DNA of 32,123 bases from a virus, in IMG/VR virus record IMGVR_UViG_3300025889_000545, positions 1 through 32,123 of that record; one strand, given 5' to 3'. The notes under the pieces are model-generated. The model worked only from the letters and a program-made list of their open reading frames with translations, was not told where the DNA came from and did no database searches. The first letter of the stretch is position 1. Every line of letters starts with the position of its first letter. A program made the translations under genes and the position numbers. Positions 18,376-28,297 of the stretch are shown here, one piece after another.

Positions 18376-18743
18376 AACTGTGCATTATAGGAAGTAGAAG
18401 TGTATCAGATGCAAGTGTAGTATTACCAGTAATAGATAAGTTTGTAGCAGATACACAAAACCCTGTATTTCTTATTGGTAGTGCTAAAGGAGTTGACCCA
18501 TTGTCAAAGAAGTATGCAGAAAATCATGGGATTCCTGTAGTTGAGTTTGTACCTTATCATTTATTAGATACTACTGTAGAATTTAACTCTAAGTATTTTT
18601 TTATACGAACAAAACAAATGATAGACAATGCAGATAAAGTTTTAGCTATTTGGGATACTAAGAGCAAAGGCACTCATTATGCTATTAAGTATTCTCAAAA
18701 ATTAAATAAACCAGTTATGGTTGTAAAGATTCCTCCATCTTAA
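18372..18743 (+). CDS. SLOG-domain protein (YspA/YpsA-related, DUF2493-like)
   Basis: 123 residues from the ATG at 18372 (the GTG at 18360 overlaps the previous gene more and has no ribosome site). MKLCIIGSRSVSDAS opens a Rossmann-like nucleotide-binding fold; LIGSAKGVDPLSKKYAENHG carries the G-S-x-x-G-V-D block, and AIWDTKSKGTHYAIKYSQK the second conserved site. SLOG proteins bind nucleotide-derived ligands; in phages they are of unknown role, suggested to sense or cleave nucleotide signals. Last gene of the rightward run; its 3' end overlaps the virion gene on the other strand by 29 bases. Confidence 0.82.
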   Translation: MKLCIIGSRSVSDASVVLPVIDKFVADTQNPVFLIGSAKGVDPLSKKYAENHGIPVVEFVPYHLLDTTVEFNSKYFFIRTKQMIDNADKVLAIWDTKSKGTHYAIKYSQKLNKPVMVVKIPPS

Positions 18744-19893
18744 TACCTTTTTTAATTATTTCATCTGTAAAATATGATAATGCTTTTGCATTTCCTTCAG
18801 CTTTTGCTGTAGCTTTAATCCATTCTAACATATTTACATTAGTAGGTTTTTGTTTAATCCAATCAGGTTTAGAAGTGTCAACCCCTTGACTTTCTGCTAA
18901 TTGTTTTGCATAATTTTCTAAATGAGGCATTAACTTGTTATTTTTTTTAAAAAATTGTTTTTCATTTGGTTCAGAAGCATACCTATTTACATATGTTTCA
19001 TAAGAATCAGTAACTTCTAGATTCTTTTTTATTACTCTAGTTGTAGCTCTAACTCCTAATTCAGGAGTTTCAAAAGTTACAAATACATTTTCATTTGGAT
19101 TATCTATCATCCCTTGCCATTTATCACCTGTTAATTTAATATTTCCTAAATTATTATTACGAACATTTCTTGTAAGTTCTTTATTATCTATAATTTTTTT
19201 AGTATCTTTAACATAATCTGTTTCAACTTGTTCTGCTATTTCTTCAGCATTTCTAGTCATATCAGCTGTATACGGGTTTTCATAGTAATCTATAACATGT
19301 TGAATTTCATGTAAAATAGTTTCCATAACAGTTTCTTTATCAGCTTTATTTAAAAAAGCATTAGCAGTAATACTTATATAAGGTCCATCATTATCACTAG
19401 TTACTCTAGCATAAGCATATTCTTCTACTTCATTTTGATTAACTAATTTAATAGGTAAATTTTTTAAAAATGGATAATCTTTATATAATTTAGGATGGTT
19501 TAATACATCACCTAACTTACCTTGAAAAACATTACTTTGAATATATTTAGATAGAGCATCATTATTTTTTAAATCATTTAAATTAAATTCAATACCTTTT
19601 GTTTTATCACTTTGATTAACAAATAAACCTTCTGGATTAAAACTAGCATCTTTATCAGTTACTTTATAAAGAGTATCTACTTGTTTACCATCACGCATAA
19701 CAGGTACTGTAGGAGCATTTAAATTTACATTATAAACAGCTTTACCCCCTTTATAGTATGCTTCCATATTCCAATAGTTATTAGATAATTCTTGTGCTTT
19801 AGCTATTACTTCAGACTCACTAGCCCCTTCAGGTCCTTCTACATTCATCATAGTACCATCAGGAGATTTTACTTTATATAGTTTAGGGAACAA
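18715..19893 (-). CDS. Internal virion protein with zincin-like peptidase and muralytic-like domains
   Basis: 392 residues from a TTG start (AGGGG about 10 bases upstream), overlapping the upstream gene by 11. N-terminus YKVKSPDGT...EGPEGASESEV is a motif seen at the start of phage internal proteins. Residues 195-199 HEIQH (LHEIQHVIDYYEN) form a zinc-metallopeptidase HExxH site, with E217/E218 possible third ligand. Residues 245-251 RNNNLGN, followed by KWQGM and an F-x-T-F-E-T-P-E-L-G-V-R-A stretch, match the R-N-N-N-x-G-N muralytic type found in phage structural proteins. So it may cut both peptide and glycan strands of the wall while DNA enters. This is the last gene of the leftward operon. 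Confidence 0.65.
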   Translation of the reverse strand: MFPKLYKVKSPDGTMMNVEGPEGASESEVIAKAQELSNNYWNMEAYYKGGKAVYNVNLNAPTVPVMRDGKQVDTLYKVTDKDASFNPEGLFVNQSDKTKGIEFNLNDLKNNDALSKYIQSNVFQGKLGDVLNHPKLYKDYPFLKNLPIKLVNQNEVEEYAYARVTSDNDGPYISITANAFLNKADKETVMETILHEIQHVIDYYENPYTADMTRNAEEIAEQVETDYVKDTKKIIDNKELTRNVRNNNLGNIKLTGDKWQGMIDNPNENVFVTFETPELGVRATTRVIKKNLEVTDSYETYVNRYASEPNEKQFFKKNNKLMPHLENYAKQLAESQGVDTSKPDWIKQKPTNVNMLEWIKATAKAEGNAKALSYFTDEIIKKGIKMEESLQP

Positions 19894-21745
19894 GAGACCA
19901 AGCCCCTATTTTTTCTTTATTTTTTTCTAGTTCTGCAAAACCTTCGCGAGTTAGGAATCTAAACTCATTAGCTAATACACTATCAGAAGCTTGTTTAAAT
20001 GTTGTACCATCCATTTTAGCTTTAAATGCAATATAAGTATTAAGTCTACCCATTAAATTATCAATTAAAATATCACTACTATAACTTACACGACCAGTAG
20101 TTTCATTTACATTAATACCTTGATAAGGTCTATTTTCTGTAGCAGCCCATAAAACACCATTAGCTGGGCTAACTAAAGCTTGTGCTAATATATTTTTATA
20201 TACTCTAGATTCTTTTTCAGCACCTCTAGCAAAGTCAGGCTCTTCCATCATAAGTTTATTAAATATTTTATCATCAATATTCATAATATCTTTAATAACT
20301 TTATCACCAGCTTCAAAACGTTGTAAACTATTTTCATCTTTAAATTGTTGTGTTTCTAACCACATATTATTAAATGCTTTAACAGTAGGCTGTTGCATTT
20401 TACCATCTTTTTCAATTTGTTCCAATGCTACTTTACTTAAAGCATTAGATTGTGTAGACATTTCTAATCTTAAATAGTCTTGTATATAAGGATTATTAAT
20501 GTTAGTTTGTCTAGTACCATTAACAATAATATCAACCATTTGTTGAGACAATACTTCTTGTAATTGAGTATCATTAAAGTATTTGGATTCTGCTAAATTT
20601 TTAATAATTGCAGATTGTTTTTCAATATTAGTTAAAGTAGCTATATCTCTACCATCTACAATACGTAGTATTTCATTTTGAACTAACATATTTTTCTTTT
20701 TATTTTCTAAATATGTAGTACCTCTAGCACCTGTTAGTCCTTCTTTAGTTTCTGTATCTAATGAATTTAACATAGATGTCATATTAGAATGCCATTTAGT
20801 ATACTCATCTCTTGAAGGTAAAGAAGAAGCAGTAACATCAATAATACGTCTATAATCTTGAATAATACGACGTCTATTAAGTTCTTTAGTATTAAAATCA
20901 GCATCAGATTGTTCATTTAATATTAATTCATTATACATATTAGTACTTAAATCATTAGTTTTTCTTTGTAAACCACCTTCTTCTTTTAATTTTTGTTCAA
21001 ATACTGTTTTTTCAGCATCATTTAAAACTTGAGCATCAGATGAATATTCTTTAAGAACAAGAATTTCTCGTTCTTTTTTTAACTCTGAATCATAATAGTC
21101 ATTAATATCATCAAAATCCATACCAGTAGTATTAATCATTCTTTTTTCATTTAGATACTTAACTTTCATTTTATATTCTTCTTCAAAAGCTTTATTTCCA
21201 GCATCTAATAAAGATTGGTCCATAGATAATCTATCACTAACTCCATGAATATTAAATACTTCAGCTATTTCATTTGATATTTCTGCAGTATAAGCAGGAT
21301 TTCTATGAGCTAATTCTTGAGCTTTAGCACTAAGCCTCATTTTAAAATCAAAAGGAGTAATAATATTTTGTTCTCTAGCTTTAGCTAATTTTTCTGTAAG
21401 GTCTTCTAACTCTAATTGATATGTTTTTTTAGCTTCTTCATTTACAGAACCTTGCAAATTTTGTTGTACTCTACCAATTTGATTTTGTAAATCTTTTTGT
21501 GTAGATAAACTTCCTTGTTCTAGTTCAGTAGCTAGTTCTTCAGCTAATGTTCTAGCTTCTGCACGAGTAAATTTCTCATCTAAACCTATAGCAAATTTAC
21601 CAGCACTTTCTATAATACCAGCAGCTGCTCTTAAAGAGTTATACATAGAACCACTTTCATCTGCCTTTGGAGTAACGTAAGTTAACCCAGGCTCTATAGT
21701 TGTTATGCCTGTAGTATCAAACTGTGGTGCTTTTTTCATTGCCAT
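19883..21745 (-). CDS. Internal virion core protein (T7 gp15-like position), helical
   Basis: 620 residues, almost wholly predicted helical with coiled-coil character in the first third (ARTLAEELATELEQGSL, LELEDLTEKLAKAREQN). No catalytic motif, no membrane segment. Size and place (between the giant protein and the zincin protein) match the middle internal core protein of T7-like phages, which forms the ejected tube with its partners. Ribosome site AAGGA 7 bases upstream of ATG. Homology cannot be tested here; the assignment is by position, length and composition. Confidence 0.65.
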   Translation of the reverse strand: MAMKKAPQFDTTGITTIEPGLTYVTPKADESGSMYNSLRAAAGIIESAGKFAIGLDEKFTRAEARTLAEELATELEQGSLSTQKDLQNQIGRVQQNLQGSVNEEAKKTYQLELEDLTEKLAKAREQNIITPFDFKMRLSAKAQELAHRNPAYTAEISNEIAEVFNIHGVSDRLSMDQSLLDAGNKAFEEEYKMKVKYLNEKRMINTTGMDFDDINDYYDSELKKEREILVLKEYSSDAQVLNDAEKTVFEQKLKEEGGLQRKTNDLSTNMYNELILNEQSDADFNTKELNRRRIIQDYRRIIDVTASSLPSRDEYTKWHSNMTSMLNSLDTETKEGLTGARGTTYLENKKKNMLVQNEILRIVDGRDIATLTNIEKQSAIIKNLAESKYFNDTQLQEVLSQQMVDIIVNGTRQTNINNPYIQDYLRLEMSTQSNALSKVALEQIEKDGKMQQPTVKAFNNMWLETQQFKDENSLQRFEAGDKVIKDIMNIDDKIFNKLMMEEPDFARGAEKESRVYKNILAQALVSPANGVLWAATENRPYQGINVNETTGRVSYSSDILIDNLMGRLNTYIAFKAKMDGTTFKQASDSVLANEFRFLTREGFAELEKNKEKIGAWSLVP

Positions 21746-21748
21746 AAT

Positions 21749-24700
21749 TTATTCCTTTATATACCTATCATTTGCTCGTTGCATTGCTTCTGCTTGTTCT
21801 TTAAACCATTTAGCTTGTTTAGGGTCATCTCTTTCTAAAGTTTCTGCAAGTAATCTAGCTTGTGCTATTTCTTGTGAATCATAGAAAGGTCTGTTACCTT
21901 GGAAGTTATGTCTAAAAGAATCAGCTAATTGTTCTGCTAAAGGTTTACTATTTCTAGTCATATAACTTATAATAATATCAGCAAACTCTTTATGAGCTTG
22001 GTCACCTTTTAGATAGTCTTGTTCATCTAACATAAATCTATATGCCATTATCATATCTTTAGCATCTTGTAGTTTAGGTATACCATCTTTAGAAGCTAAA
22101 GTAATTAACTTAAGCATATCTTTAGCATAACCTTCAATTGCTGTACGTTTTGTATTTTTATCTTTTAATAATTGTACTGTACTACGTTCTTTAAGACTAG
22201 GTACACCTAAATAGTTTTTAGCTACTAACTCTGCTTCTGTTGGTTGATAACCTAGTACAGAACCTGTTACTGTAGCTTGTTCCATTATATCTAATGCTGC
22301 AATAGTTTTTAATGGTCCTTTTAAGAAAGGTATATAATTAGTTAATACTTTACCAACAATACGTCGTTTTTCTTCTGGAGTAAATGATAAATTAGCATTA
22401 CCATAAAGGTCAGCAACTAAATTCATACCATCATTAATACCTTTTATCCAACTAACTGTAGCACCTAAATCTCTAGATGTTAAGTTACCATTAATTATTT
22501 TCATAGTTAATCTACCAACTTTGAACCAGAATGGTAAATTAACTTCTGCAGGTACTGGACTAAAGACATCACCATATAAAGATTCTGATGGTGTTATTAC
22601 ATTACCATCTTTATCTGTTTTAGCACCTAATAAATTATCCATAACCATATTCATTTGATAGAATAAATTCATTTTTTTAAACCATGTAATATCTTTATCT
22701 TCACCTACAGCAGATTGTATTCCATCATTTACTAATTGCATAATACCATATGCACCTGTACCATATAATGCATAATTTAAAAATGAATATAAAACTCTTT
22801 CTGGACCAGTAAATCTTAATGAGTTTTTCATTAACATACCTTCAGACATAGAGTGCATAAAGCTTTCAAACTTAAATAGTTCTCTTGCTAATGGTATTTT
22901 TTGCCATGCATATCTAGTAGCATTAGTCATAGACCCAGTAAACTGTTGTGCATCATAACTAATTTCTCTTAGTGCATCTACATTACGCCAATTCTTACCA
23001 GGATTTTTATTTTCCCAGTTTCTTAAAGCTACTATAAAACCAGCTACACGGTTAATATATTCACCTAATGTAAAACCTGCATCTGTTACAGCTCTACCTA
23101 CAATACCAGGATACTCTTGAACACGTAATAAATTAGTAGGGTCAGATAAATCCATTTTTTTACCAAGCTCTGGTATTTTAGAACTACCAATACCTTTAGC
23201 AAATACATGGTCAGCTACTTGAAATAATCCTGATTCTCTACCCCAAGCATTAATTAAATCATAATCTTTTTTAGTTAACTTAGAAAAGAAAAACTTACCA
23301 GGACCACCAACACCATCATAGATATGAGCTTGGTCAAACATATATTTATGTACTTCTTGTAAAGATTTGTACATAGGTTTATCCATAAAATGTTTTTCTG
23401 CTAATCTAACACTTAATACACCTAAAACATCTACTAAACCTTGAACTGTTTTAGTAGGCATTAGTCTAGCTGTTGTAAGACCAGCTCCTATAGTAGCTAA
23501 AGGTTGTAAAAATAGTTGTTTAGGAAAGTTAATAAGAACCATAAATGTAGTTACAGCTCTTGATACAACTTCTCTAGCTTCATTAGGATTACGTTGTGAC
23601 CTTCTAATTGCTCTATTAACAGCTCTAGAAACATCAAATTCTGTCATATTACCAAAAGCATTTAGAATATGTGATGTTGTATTAGTAGACCATTTAGTAT
23701 TCCAACCTTTATCTTGCTCATATATTTTAAGCCATTCAGCTCTAGCTTGTCTACCATGTGATTCCATTTCAGGCATATCTTTAATTTGAGATAAATCCAT
23801 AGGAAACTCTTTATCTATTCTAGTTAATACTGTATCAGACATTAAATCAACTGACTTTTCTGGATTAGGTTGTAATGCTATACGTTTACTATCTTTCCAA
23901 GTTTCTAGCCAAGCTAATTTTAGTCTATTTAATTGTAATGTTTCTAATGCTGCTCTACCAGCAGTTGTTCCAGCTTCTATTAAAGATGCATAAGCACCTT
24001 CAGTTAGTTTAAAATTAAGACCTTTGTTACGAGCAACTGAATGCATATCAATAGAATCAAGTAATCTAAAATGGTCTTCAATACCTTGAATATTAAGTTC
24101 TTTAACTTTACGAGTATTATGTAAATATAATGAAGGTACACGTCTAATATCAGGTGAAGCTTCTCTTAAATTAAATGTATTCCATCTATCTAGTTCTGAT
24201 TTAAACTCACGCATAGCTACTGATTGTTTATGTGGTTGCATAGCTTGCATAACTTTACTTCTATTATTTAGTTGCTCTGCAGTAAGAGACTTATCTAAAC
24301 CTAAAACATTCATATCACCTAAATCAAGATTACTAAAGTCTAATATATGACCATTAATTTCTACACGTAATGGATATGCTTCTGTTACATAGTTATCTAA
24401 ATGTATAGTAGGATAATAACCTTTACGTTTAGGAAATATATTAGTAGGTAAACTAGTTACTTTTTGTTTACCAAATGTACCATATTGATAAATAGCCCCT
24501 GTTTGTGGGTCTACAAAATCATAAGCTAACCTATATAATTTACTAGAAGGCATGCCTCTTTCATAAACTATTTGTGGTACATTACCATAATTAGCTTTAG
24601 TAGGTACTAATTCTTTAGATTGACCTGCTTCAAAATCCCAATACTTAGCTGGAGATTCAGTAATAAATTGAGGGTCTGTTCTAGATGTAATTTCTTTAAT

Positions 24701-27169
24701 AGCAAACGTATTTTTACCTGGCATAAACTTACGATTACCATTAACATCTAAATAGTATCCACCTTCTACATAACCATCTTTACTTAATCTAGTAATTTCT
24801 CTAACATTACTTAAACGATACAAAAAGTCTGCATGACTCATCATAACATTAAAAGCTTCTTGTATTTTTACAGCACTCGTTTCTCTAATATTAATACCAT
24901 TAATTTCTCTAATATCACCTAGAGTAACATAATCCATTTGGTTTTGTTGTGCATGGTCTAATACTCTAGCTAATTGTCCTTGTTCTCTAGCATTTAGACC
25001 TTTCCATGCTGTTTCTCTAACTATTTTTTGTTGTTCTCGTAAGTAACTTTGTGATAAAATTCTAGAAGAATAAATCATTTCTTCTGTACCACGTTGTAAT
25101 CTACCATACTTAAACATAAGTTCAGAGCCAGTACCACGTACAGGAATACCTAATACATTTGTATCAGAATCAAAATACCATTTAGTTAGTTTATTAGTTT
25201 GAAATTGTTGTGGTGTAACACCAAATTCTTTACCTTGTGGTAAATAACCTTCATATGGTGTTTCTCGTTTATTCCATACAACTCTAAAAGTATCATTAGA
25301 TATATCACCAGCTTCCCAATTTCTTGCAAACTCAGATGGTGAAAACATTCTATTTACTACAAGACCTTCTGAATTAATTTCTTGTATTTCTAAATTAGAA
25401 TTTTTAATATTATCTGGTGTAAATTCATTTTGTGAATATCGTTCTACAGCTGTTTTAATATCTTCAAGAACAGCTAATGCTTCTTGTGCTGTATAATCTG
25501 TTGTAGATGATTTTCTAAATGTTAAATTAGTTTCAATACCTGTAGGTAAAAATCTAGCTTTAGTAAATGTAGAAGATATAATAGTAGGAACTGAAGGTTC
25601 TATACCATTTAAAGTGTGTGCCATATCTTCTAAAAATAATCTAGAAGCTTGATATGTAGGCATTGTAGGGTCTAATGCAAGTAACTGTGCATCTCTTTGT
25701 TTAAGAGTTTCTAATTCCCATAGTCTAACAGAGTCATGTGTCCAACCTATAGCTGGATTTTTAGTAACAGTACCTTCTACTCTAAATAAAAGATTTAATA
25801 ATTTAGCAGCATCTAAATTAACAACATTACCTAATTGTCCTGACCTATCCATTATAACATCATCAATTAAAGTACGACCCATATCAGGATTAGTACGTAA
25901 TGTTGAAACAATAGGAGAGTTTAATGGAGGTACATCTGCAGGAGGTGTAGACCTAACAATTACAAAACCTCCTTGTTGTTCTTCTAATAGTAATTCACCA
26001 AGGTCTCTAGTTTGTTCTGGAGTTACATTTCTAGCTCTTTGAAACCTAGCTTCTTCTCTAGCTTGTGCACGTTCCCTAGCTCTAGCACGAGCTTTAAATG
26101 GAGCTTTAACTAGTTTAGCACCAAAAAATGCTGTAAATATTTCAAGAGGCATAGATACAGCAGCTGGGTCTTCTGGATTAATAAACTTAGATATAGCTTC
26201 AATACCCTCACCAAGAGTATTAAAAGCTTTCATAGTCAAGGTTTTATTAATAACTTCCATATCATAACCAGCATCTTTAAGCATATCTTCTATTGCATAT
26301 TGCCATTGATAGGACCAAGCTTCTTTAGCATTTCGTTTTCTTACAAATTCTCTAATCTCTGTTAAATTTTTATATGCTAAACCTTGTTTATCTTGATTAG
26401 GTGCAAGAAATTGTATACCTAAATCAAGTAAAACATGTTGAGGTAACATATTTTTAAAACGACTAGGGTCTTTAGCTTTTATATTATAAGTATCATATAT
26501 ATCTACAAGCCAACTTGGAGCAGAACCTACAAGCATATAGAATAATGCAGGTAACTCAGCACCTACTTGAGTAATAACTTTATCAATATCTTCTAATGTT
26601 TTAGGATTAAATTTAGTTAATTCATTAACAATTTCTTCATCAGTATAGTCACTGCTAGGACCTGATTGTAATGTTTTAGTAGTTATATTTTGTAGTTTTT
26701 CAATAAACTGGTCATTTTTTAAATTAATAGTTTCTGAAATATTTTTATCTATATCATCTTGTGTTACATCTTGTTTAGATTGTAAATTATTAAAACTAAG
26801 ACTATCAATATATCTATCTTTTAAATCGTCAGAAACTATATTATTATAAATATAATTTTGTAAAGCTTGACGTTTAGTATCTTTATCTAAACTACTATCA
26901 TTAATTAATGCATTAATAGTTTGTTTTTTAGTATCTTCTTGTTCTGTTTTCCATTTTTGTTTAGCTGCTGTAATTAAATTAGAAAAACCTTTGTTTTCTA
27001 ATTCATCTGCTATTTTATAATAAAATTCAATAGGGTCATAGCCATTAGTATCTGATTCAGTAGCAGCTGTATAAAAAGCATCGTCTTTAGTTTGACGAAG
27101 TCTTTTTAAAGACGGAGACATATATAATGGATATGGTGCTCCATTATTAATAACAGACATATTATCCAT
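21749..27169 (-). CDS. Giant internal virion protein (T7 gp16-like position), 1806 residues
   Basis: 1806 residues, the longest gene. Mixed helical protein; no recognisable N-terminal transglycosylase motif, unlike T7 gp16, which suggests that the muralytic function has moved to the 392-residue protein. A region near residues 1150-1550 with many aromatic and Arg residues (FNLREASPDIRRVPSLY..., YAWQKIPLARELFKFESFMH) and amphipathic helices could contact membrane during DNA ejection. The frame is complete, without disruption. Leader ATG follows the previous stop by 2 bases. Classified by length, place and order (gp14-, gp16-, gp15-like, then zincin), not by direct homology. Confidence 0.7.
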   Translation of the reverse strand: MDNMSVINNGAPYPLYMSPSLKRLRQTKDDAFYTAATESDTNGYDPIEFYYKIADELENKGFSNLITAAKQKWKTEQEDTKKQTINALINDSSLDKDTKRQALQNYIYNNIVSDDLKDRYIDSLSFNNLQSKQDVTQDDIDKNISETINLKNDQFIEKLQNITTKTLQSGPSSDYTDEEIVNELTKFNPKTLEDIDKVITQVGAELPALFYMLVGSAPSWLVDIYDTYNIKAKDPSRFKNMLPQHVLLDLGIQFLAPNQDKQGLAYKNLTEIREFVRKRNAKEAWSYQWQYAIEDMLKDAGYDMEVINKTLTMKAFNTLGEGIEAISKFINPEDPAAVSMPLEIFTAFFGAKLVKAPFKARARARERAQAREEARFQRARNVTPEQTRDLGELLLEEQQGGFVIVRSTPPADVPPLNSPIVSTLRTNPDMGRTLIDDVIMDRSGQLGNVVNLDAAKLLNLLFRVEGTVTKNPAIGWTHDSVRLWELETLKQRDAQLLALDPTMPTYQASRLFLEDMAHTLNGIEPSVPTIISSTFTKARFLPTGIETNLTFRKSSTTDYTAQEALAVLEDIKTAVERYSQNEFTPDNIKNSNLEIQEINSEGLVVNRMFSPSEFARNWEAGDISNDTFRVVWNKRETPYEGYLPQGKEFGVTPQQFQTNKLTKWYFDSDTNVLGIPVRGTGSELMFKYGRLQRGTEEMIYSSRILSQSYLREQQKIVRETAWKGLNAREQGQLARVLDHAQQNQMDYVTLGDIREINGINIRETSAVKIQEAFNVMMSHADFLYRLSNVREITRLSKDGYVEGGYYLDVNGNRKFMPGKNTFAIKEITSRTDPQFITESPAKYWDFEAGQSKELVPTKANYGNVPQIVYERGMPSSKLYRLAYDFVDPQTGAIYQYGTFGKQKVTSLPTNIFPKRKGYYPTIHLDNYVTEAYPLRVEINGHILDFSNLDLGDMNVLGLDKSLTAEQLNNRSKVMQAMQPHKQSVAMREFKSELDRWNTFNLREASPDIRRVPSLYLHNTRKVKELNIQGIEDHFRLLDSIDMHSVARNKGLNFKLTEGAYASLIEAGTTAGRAALETLQLNRLKLAWLETWKDSKRIALQPNPEKSVDLMSDTVLTRIDKEFPMDLSQIKDMPEMESHGRQARAEWLKIYEQDKGWNTKWSTNTTSHILNAFGNMTEFDVSRAVNRAIRRSQRNPNEAREVVSRAVTTFMVLINFPKQLFLQPLATIGAGLTTARLMPTKTVQGLVDVLGVLSVRLAEKHFMDKPMYKSLQEVHKYMFDQAHIYDGVGGPGKFFFSKLTKKDYDLINAWGRESGLFQVADHVFAKGIGSSKIPELGKKMDLSDPTNLLRVQEYPGIVGRAVTDAGFTLGEYINRVAGFIVALRNWENKNPGKNWRNVDALREISYDAQQFTGSMTNATRYAWQKIPLARELFKFESFMHSMSEGMLMKNSLRFTGPERVLYSFLNYALYGTGAYGIMQLVNDGIQSAVGEDKDITWFKKMNLFYQMNMVMDNLLGAKTDKDGNVITPSESLYGDVFSPVPAEVNLPFWFKVGRLTMKIINGNLTSRDLGATVSWIKGINDGMNLVADLYGNANLSFTPEEKRRIVGKVLTNYIPFLKGPLKTIAALDIMEQATVTGSVLGYQPTEAELVAKNYLGVPSLKERSTVQLLKDKNTKRTAIEGYAKDMLKLITLASKDGIPKLQDAKDMIMAYRFMLDEQDYLKGDQAHKEFADIIISYMTRNSKPLAEQLADSFRHNFQGNRPFYDSQEIAQARLLAETLERDDPKQAKWFKEQAEAMQRANDRYIKE

Positions 27170-27171
27170 AA

Positions 27172-27990
27172 TTAACCAGTTATTTTACCAACAATATTAC
27201 TAATTTTATCAGAACTATCAAAAATACTACCACCTAAACTAGCTACTTGTGACCAACCTTGTGATTGTCCTGAATAGTTTGCAGCTCTAGTACCAGCTGC
27301 AGCAGCAGCTTGATTAAATCCACTTATAGCTTCTCCTGTAGATTGTGCAACATTAATAGCACCTAGATTAGCTGATGTCTGTGAACCAATAGAACCTACT
27401 GAACCAGTAAATGAAGATGTACCAGAAGAGCCTAAACCACTTCCTCCTGTTTGTGCTAAAATATTACCTTGTTCTAATCGAGCTTGTCTAATAACACTTA
27501 GTCGTTGTCTTTCTTGTAATAATGCATTATATCTATTTCTAGCATCTTCTGCTTTATTATAAGATGCTGTTTGTTCTGATACAGCTTGTGCTGATTTTTT
27601 AGCATATTTAGCTTGTTGAATATTACCTGCTAAACCTAAACCAGCACCTCCAATTGATACAAGTTCTGATAAACCTAAACTAGAAGCTCCTTTCCAAAAA
27701 GCTGTTGAACCAAAAGCAGGAGCAGCTCCTGCTAATGCATAGGCTCCTACAGCAGCTATAGCAATAGGTGCTGCTACTTTAACTATTTTTTTAACTGCTT
27801 TTTTATATTCAGGAAGTCCTGTTACTGGATTAATAGTACCAGCTCCACCTAAAGCTTTAAGTATTGCAGCCTCTTCTGGATTAATATGAGCAAGCATTGT
27901 ATCGCCTTCTCTACCCATACCAGCAACATCATGATAAAGAGCTTTTAAAGTCTCTACCTTTTGTTGTTGTGTTAAATTACTAATGTCCAT
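27172..27990 (-). CDS. Internal virion protein (T7 gp14-like), membrane-interacting
   Basis: 272 residues. An Ala-rich hydrophobic stretch (KIVKVAAPIAIAAVGAYALAGAAPAF at about 67-92) can insert in a membrane, followed by a Gly/Ala segment, a helical Lys/Gln/Arg region (YNALLQERQRLSVIRQARLEQ) and a Gly/Ser-rich part (LGSSGTSSFTGSVGSIG). This layout is that of internal virion protein B (gp14), which forms the outer-membrane channel on ejection. GGAG lies about 6 bases before the ATG. Next to the 1806-residue protein as in T7-like phages. Confidence 0.72.
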   Translation of the reverse strand: MDISNLTQQQKVETLKALYHDVAGMGREGDTMLAHINPEEAAILKALGGAGTINPVTGLPEYKKAVKKIVKVAAPIAIAAVGAYALAGAAPAFGSTAFWKGASSLGLSELVSIGGAGLGLAGNIQQAKYAKKSAQAVSEQTASYNKAEDARNRYNALLQERQRLSVIRQARLEQGNILAQTGGSGLGSSGTSSFTGSVGSIGSQTSANLGAINVAQSTGEAISGFNQAAAAAGTRAANYSGQSQGWSQVASLGGSIFDSSDKISNIVGKITG

Positions 27991-27991
27991 A

Positions 27992-28297
27992 CTAAGTCTC
28001 CAAAATTGTTATATAGTTTTTAATACCTTCTTCATCTATTGCAACACGATTAGGAATTGTTTTAGCTCCAAATAATTCATTAAATCTACGTTCTTTTTCA
28101 CCTTCAGCAAGCCCAAATACATAATCAATACCTTCTGCTTTAAGTTTTTGTTTAACTTCTTTTATTGCTTTTAAATATCTTTTAAAATTATTATGTGACC
28201 AATCTTTACAATCTACATGCATTTGCCAAGCTTTCATTTCTTTACTATAAGAAACTCCAATAAAAGCATTATCTTTTTCTTCCCATATTATTACCAT
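27992..28297 (-). CDS. T7 gp13-like / acetyltransferase-fold internal protein
   Basis: 101 residues from the ATG at 28297 that overlaps the upstream stop (TAATG); a 12-residue longer frame is unlikely. Pattern VIIWEEKDNAFIGVSYSKEM then HVDCKDWSHNNFKRYLKAIK, KLKAEGIDYVFGLAEGEKE, RFNELFGAK resembles the small GNAT-like domain of gp13-type proteins of marine podophages, in which the acetyl-CoA site is not clearly retained. Position between tail tube B and the gp14-like protein is the T7 place of gp13. Function in virion assembly is inferred. Confidence 0.6.
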   Translation of the reverse strand: MVIIWEEKDNAFIGVSYSKEMKAWQMHVDCKDWSHNNFKRYLKAIKEVKQKLKAEGIDYVFGLAEGEKERRFNELFGAKTIPNRVAIDEEGIKNYITILET

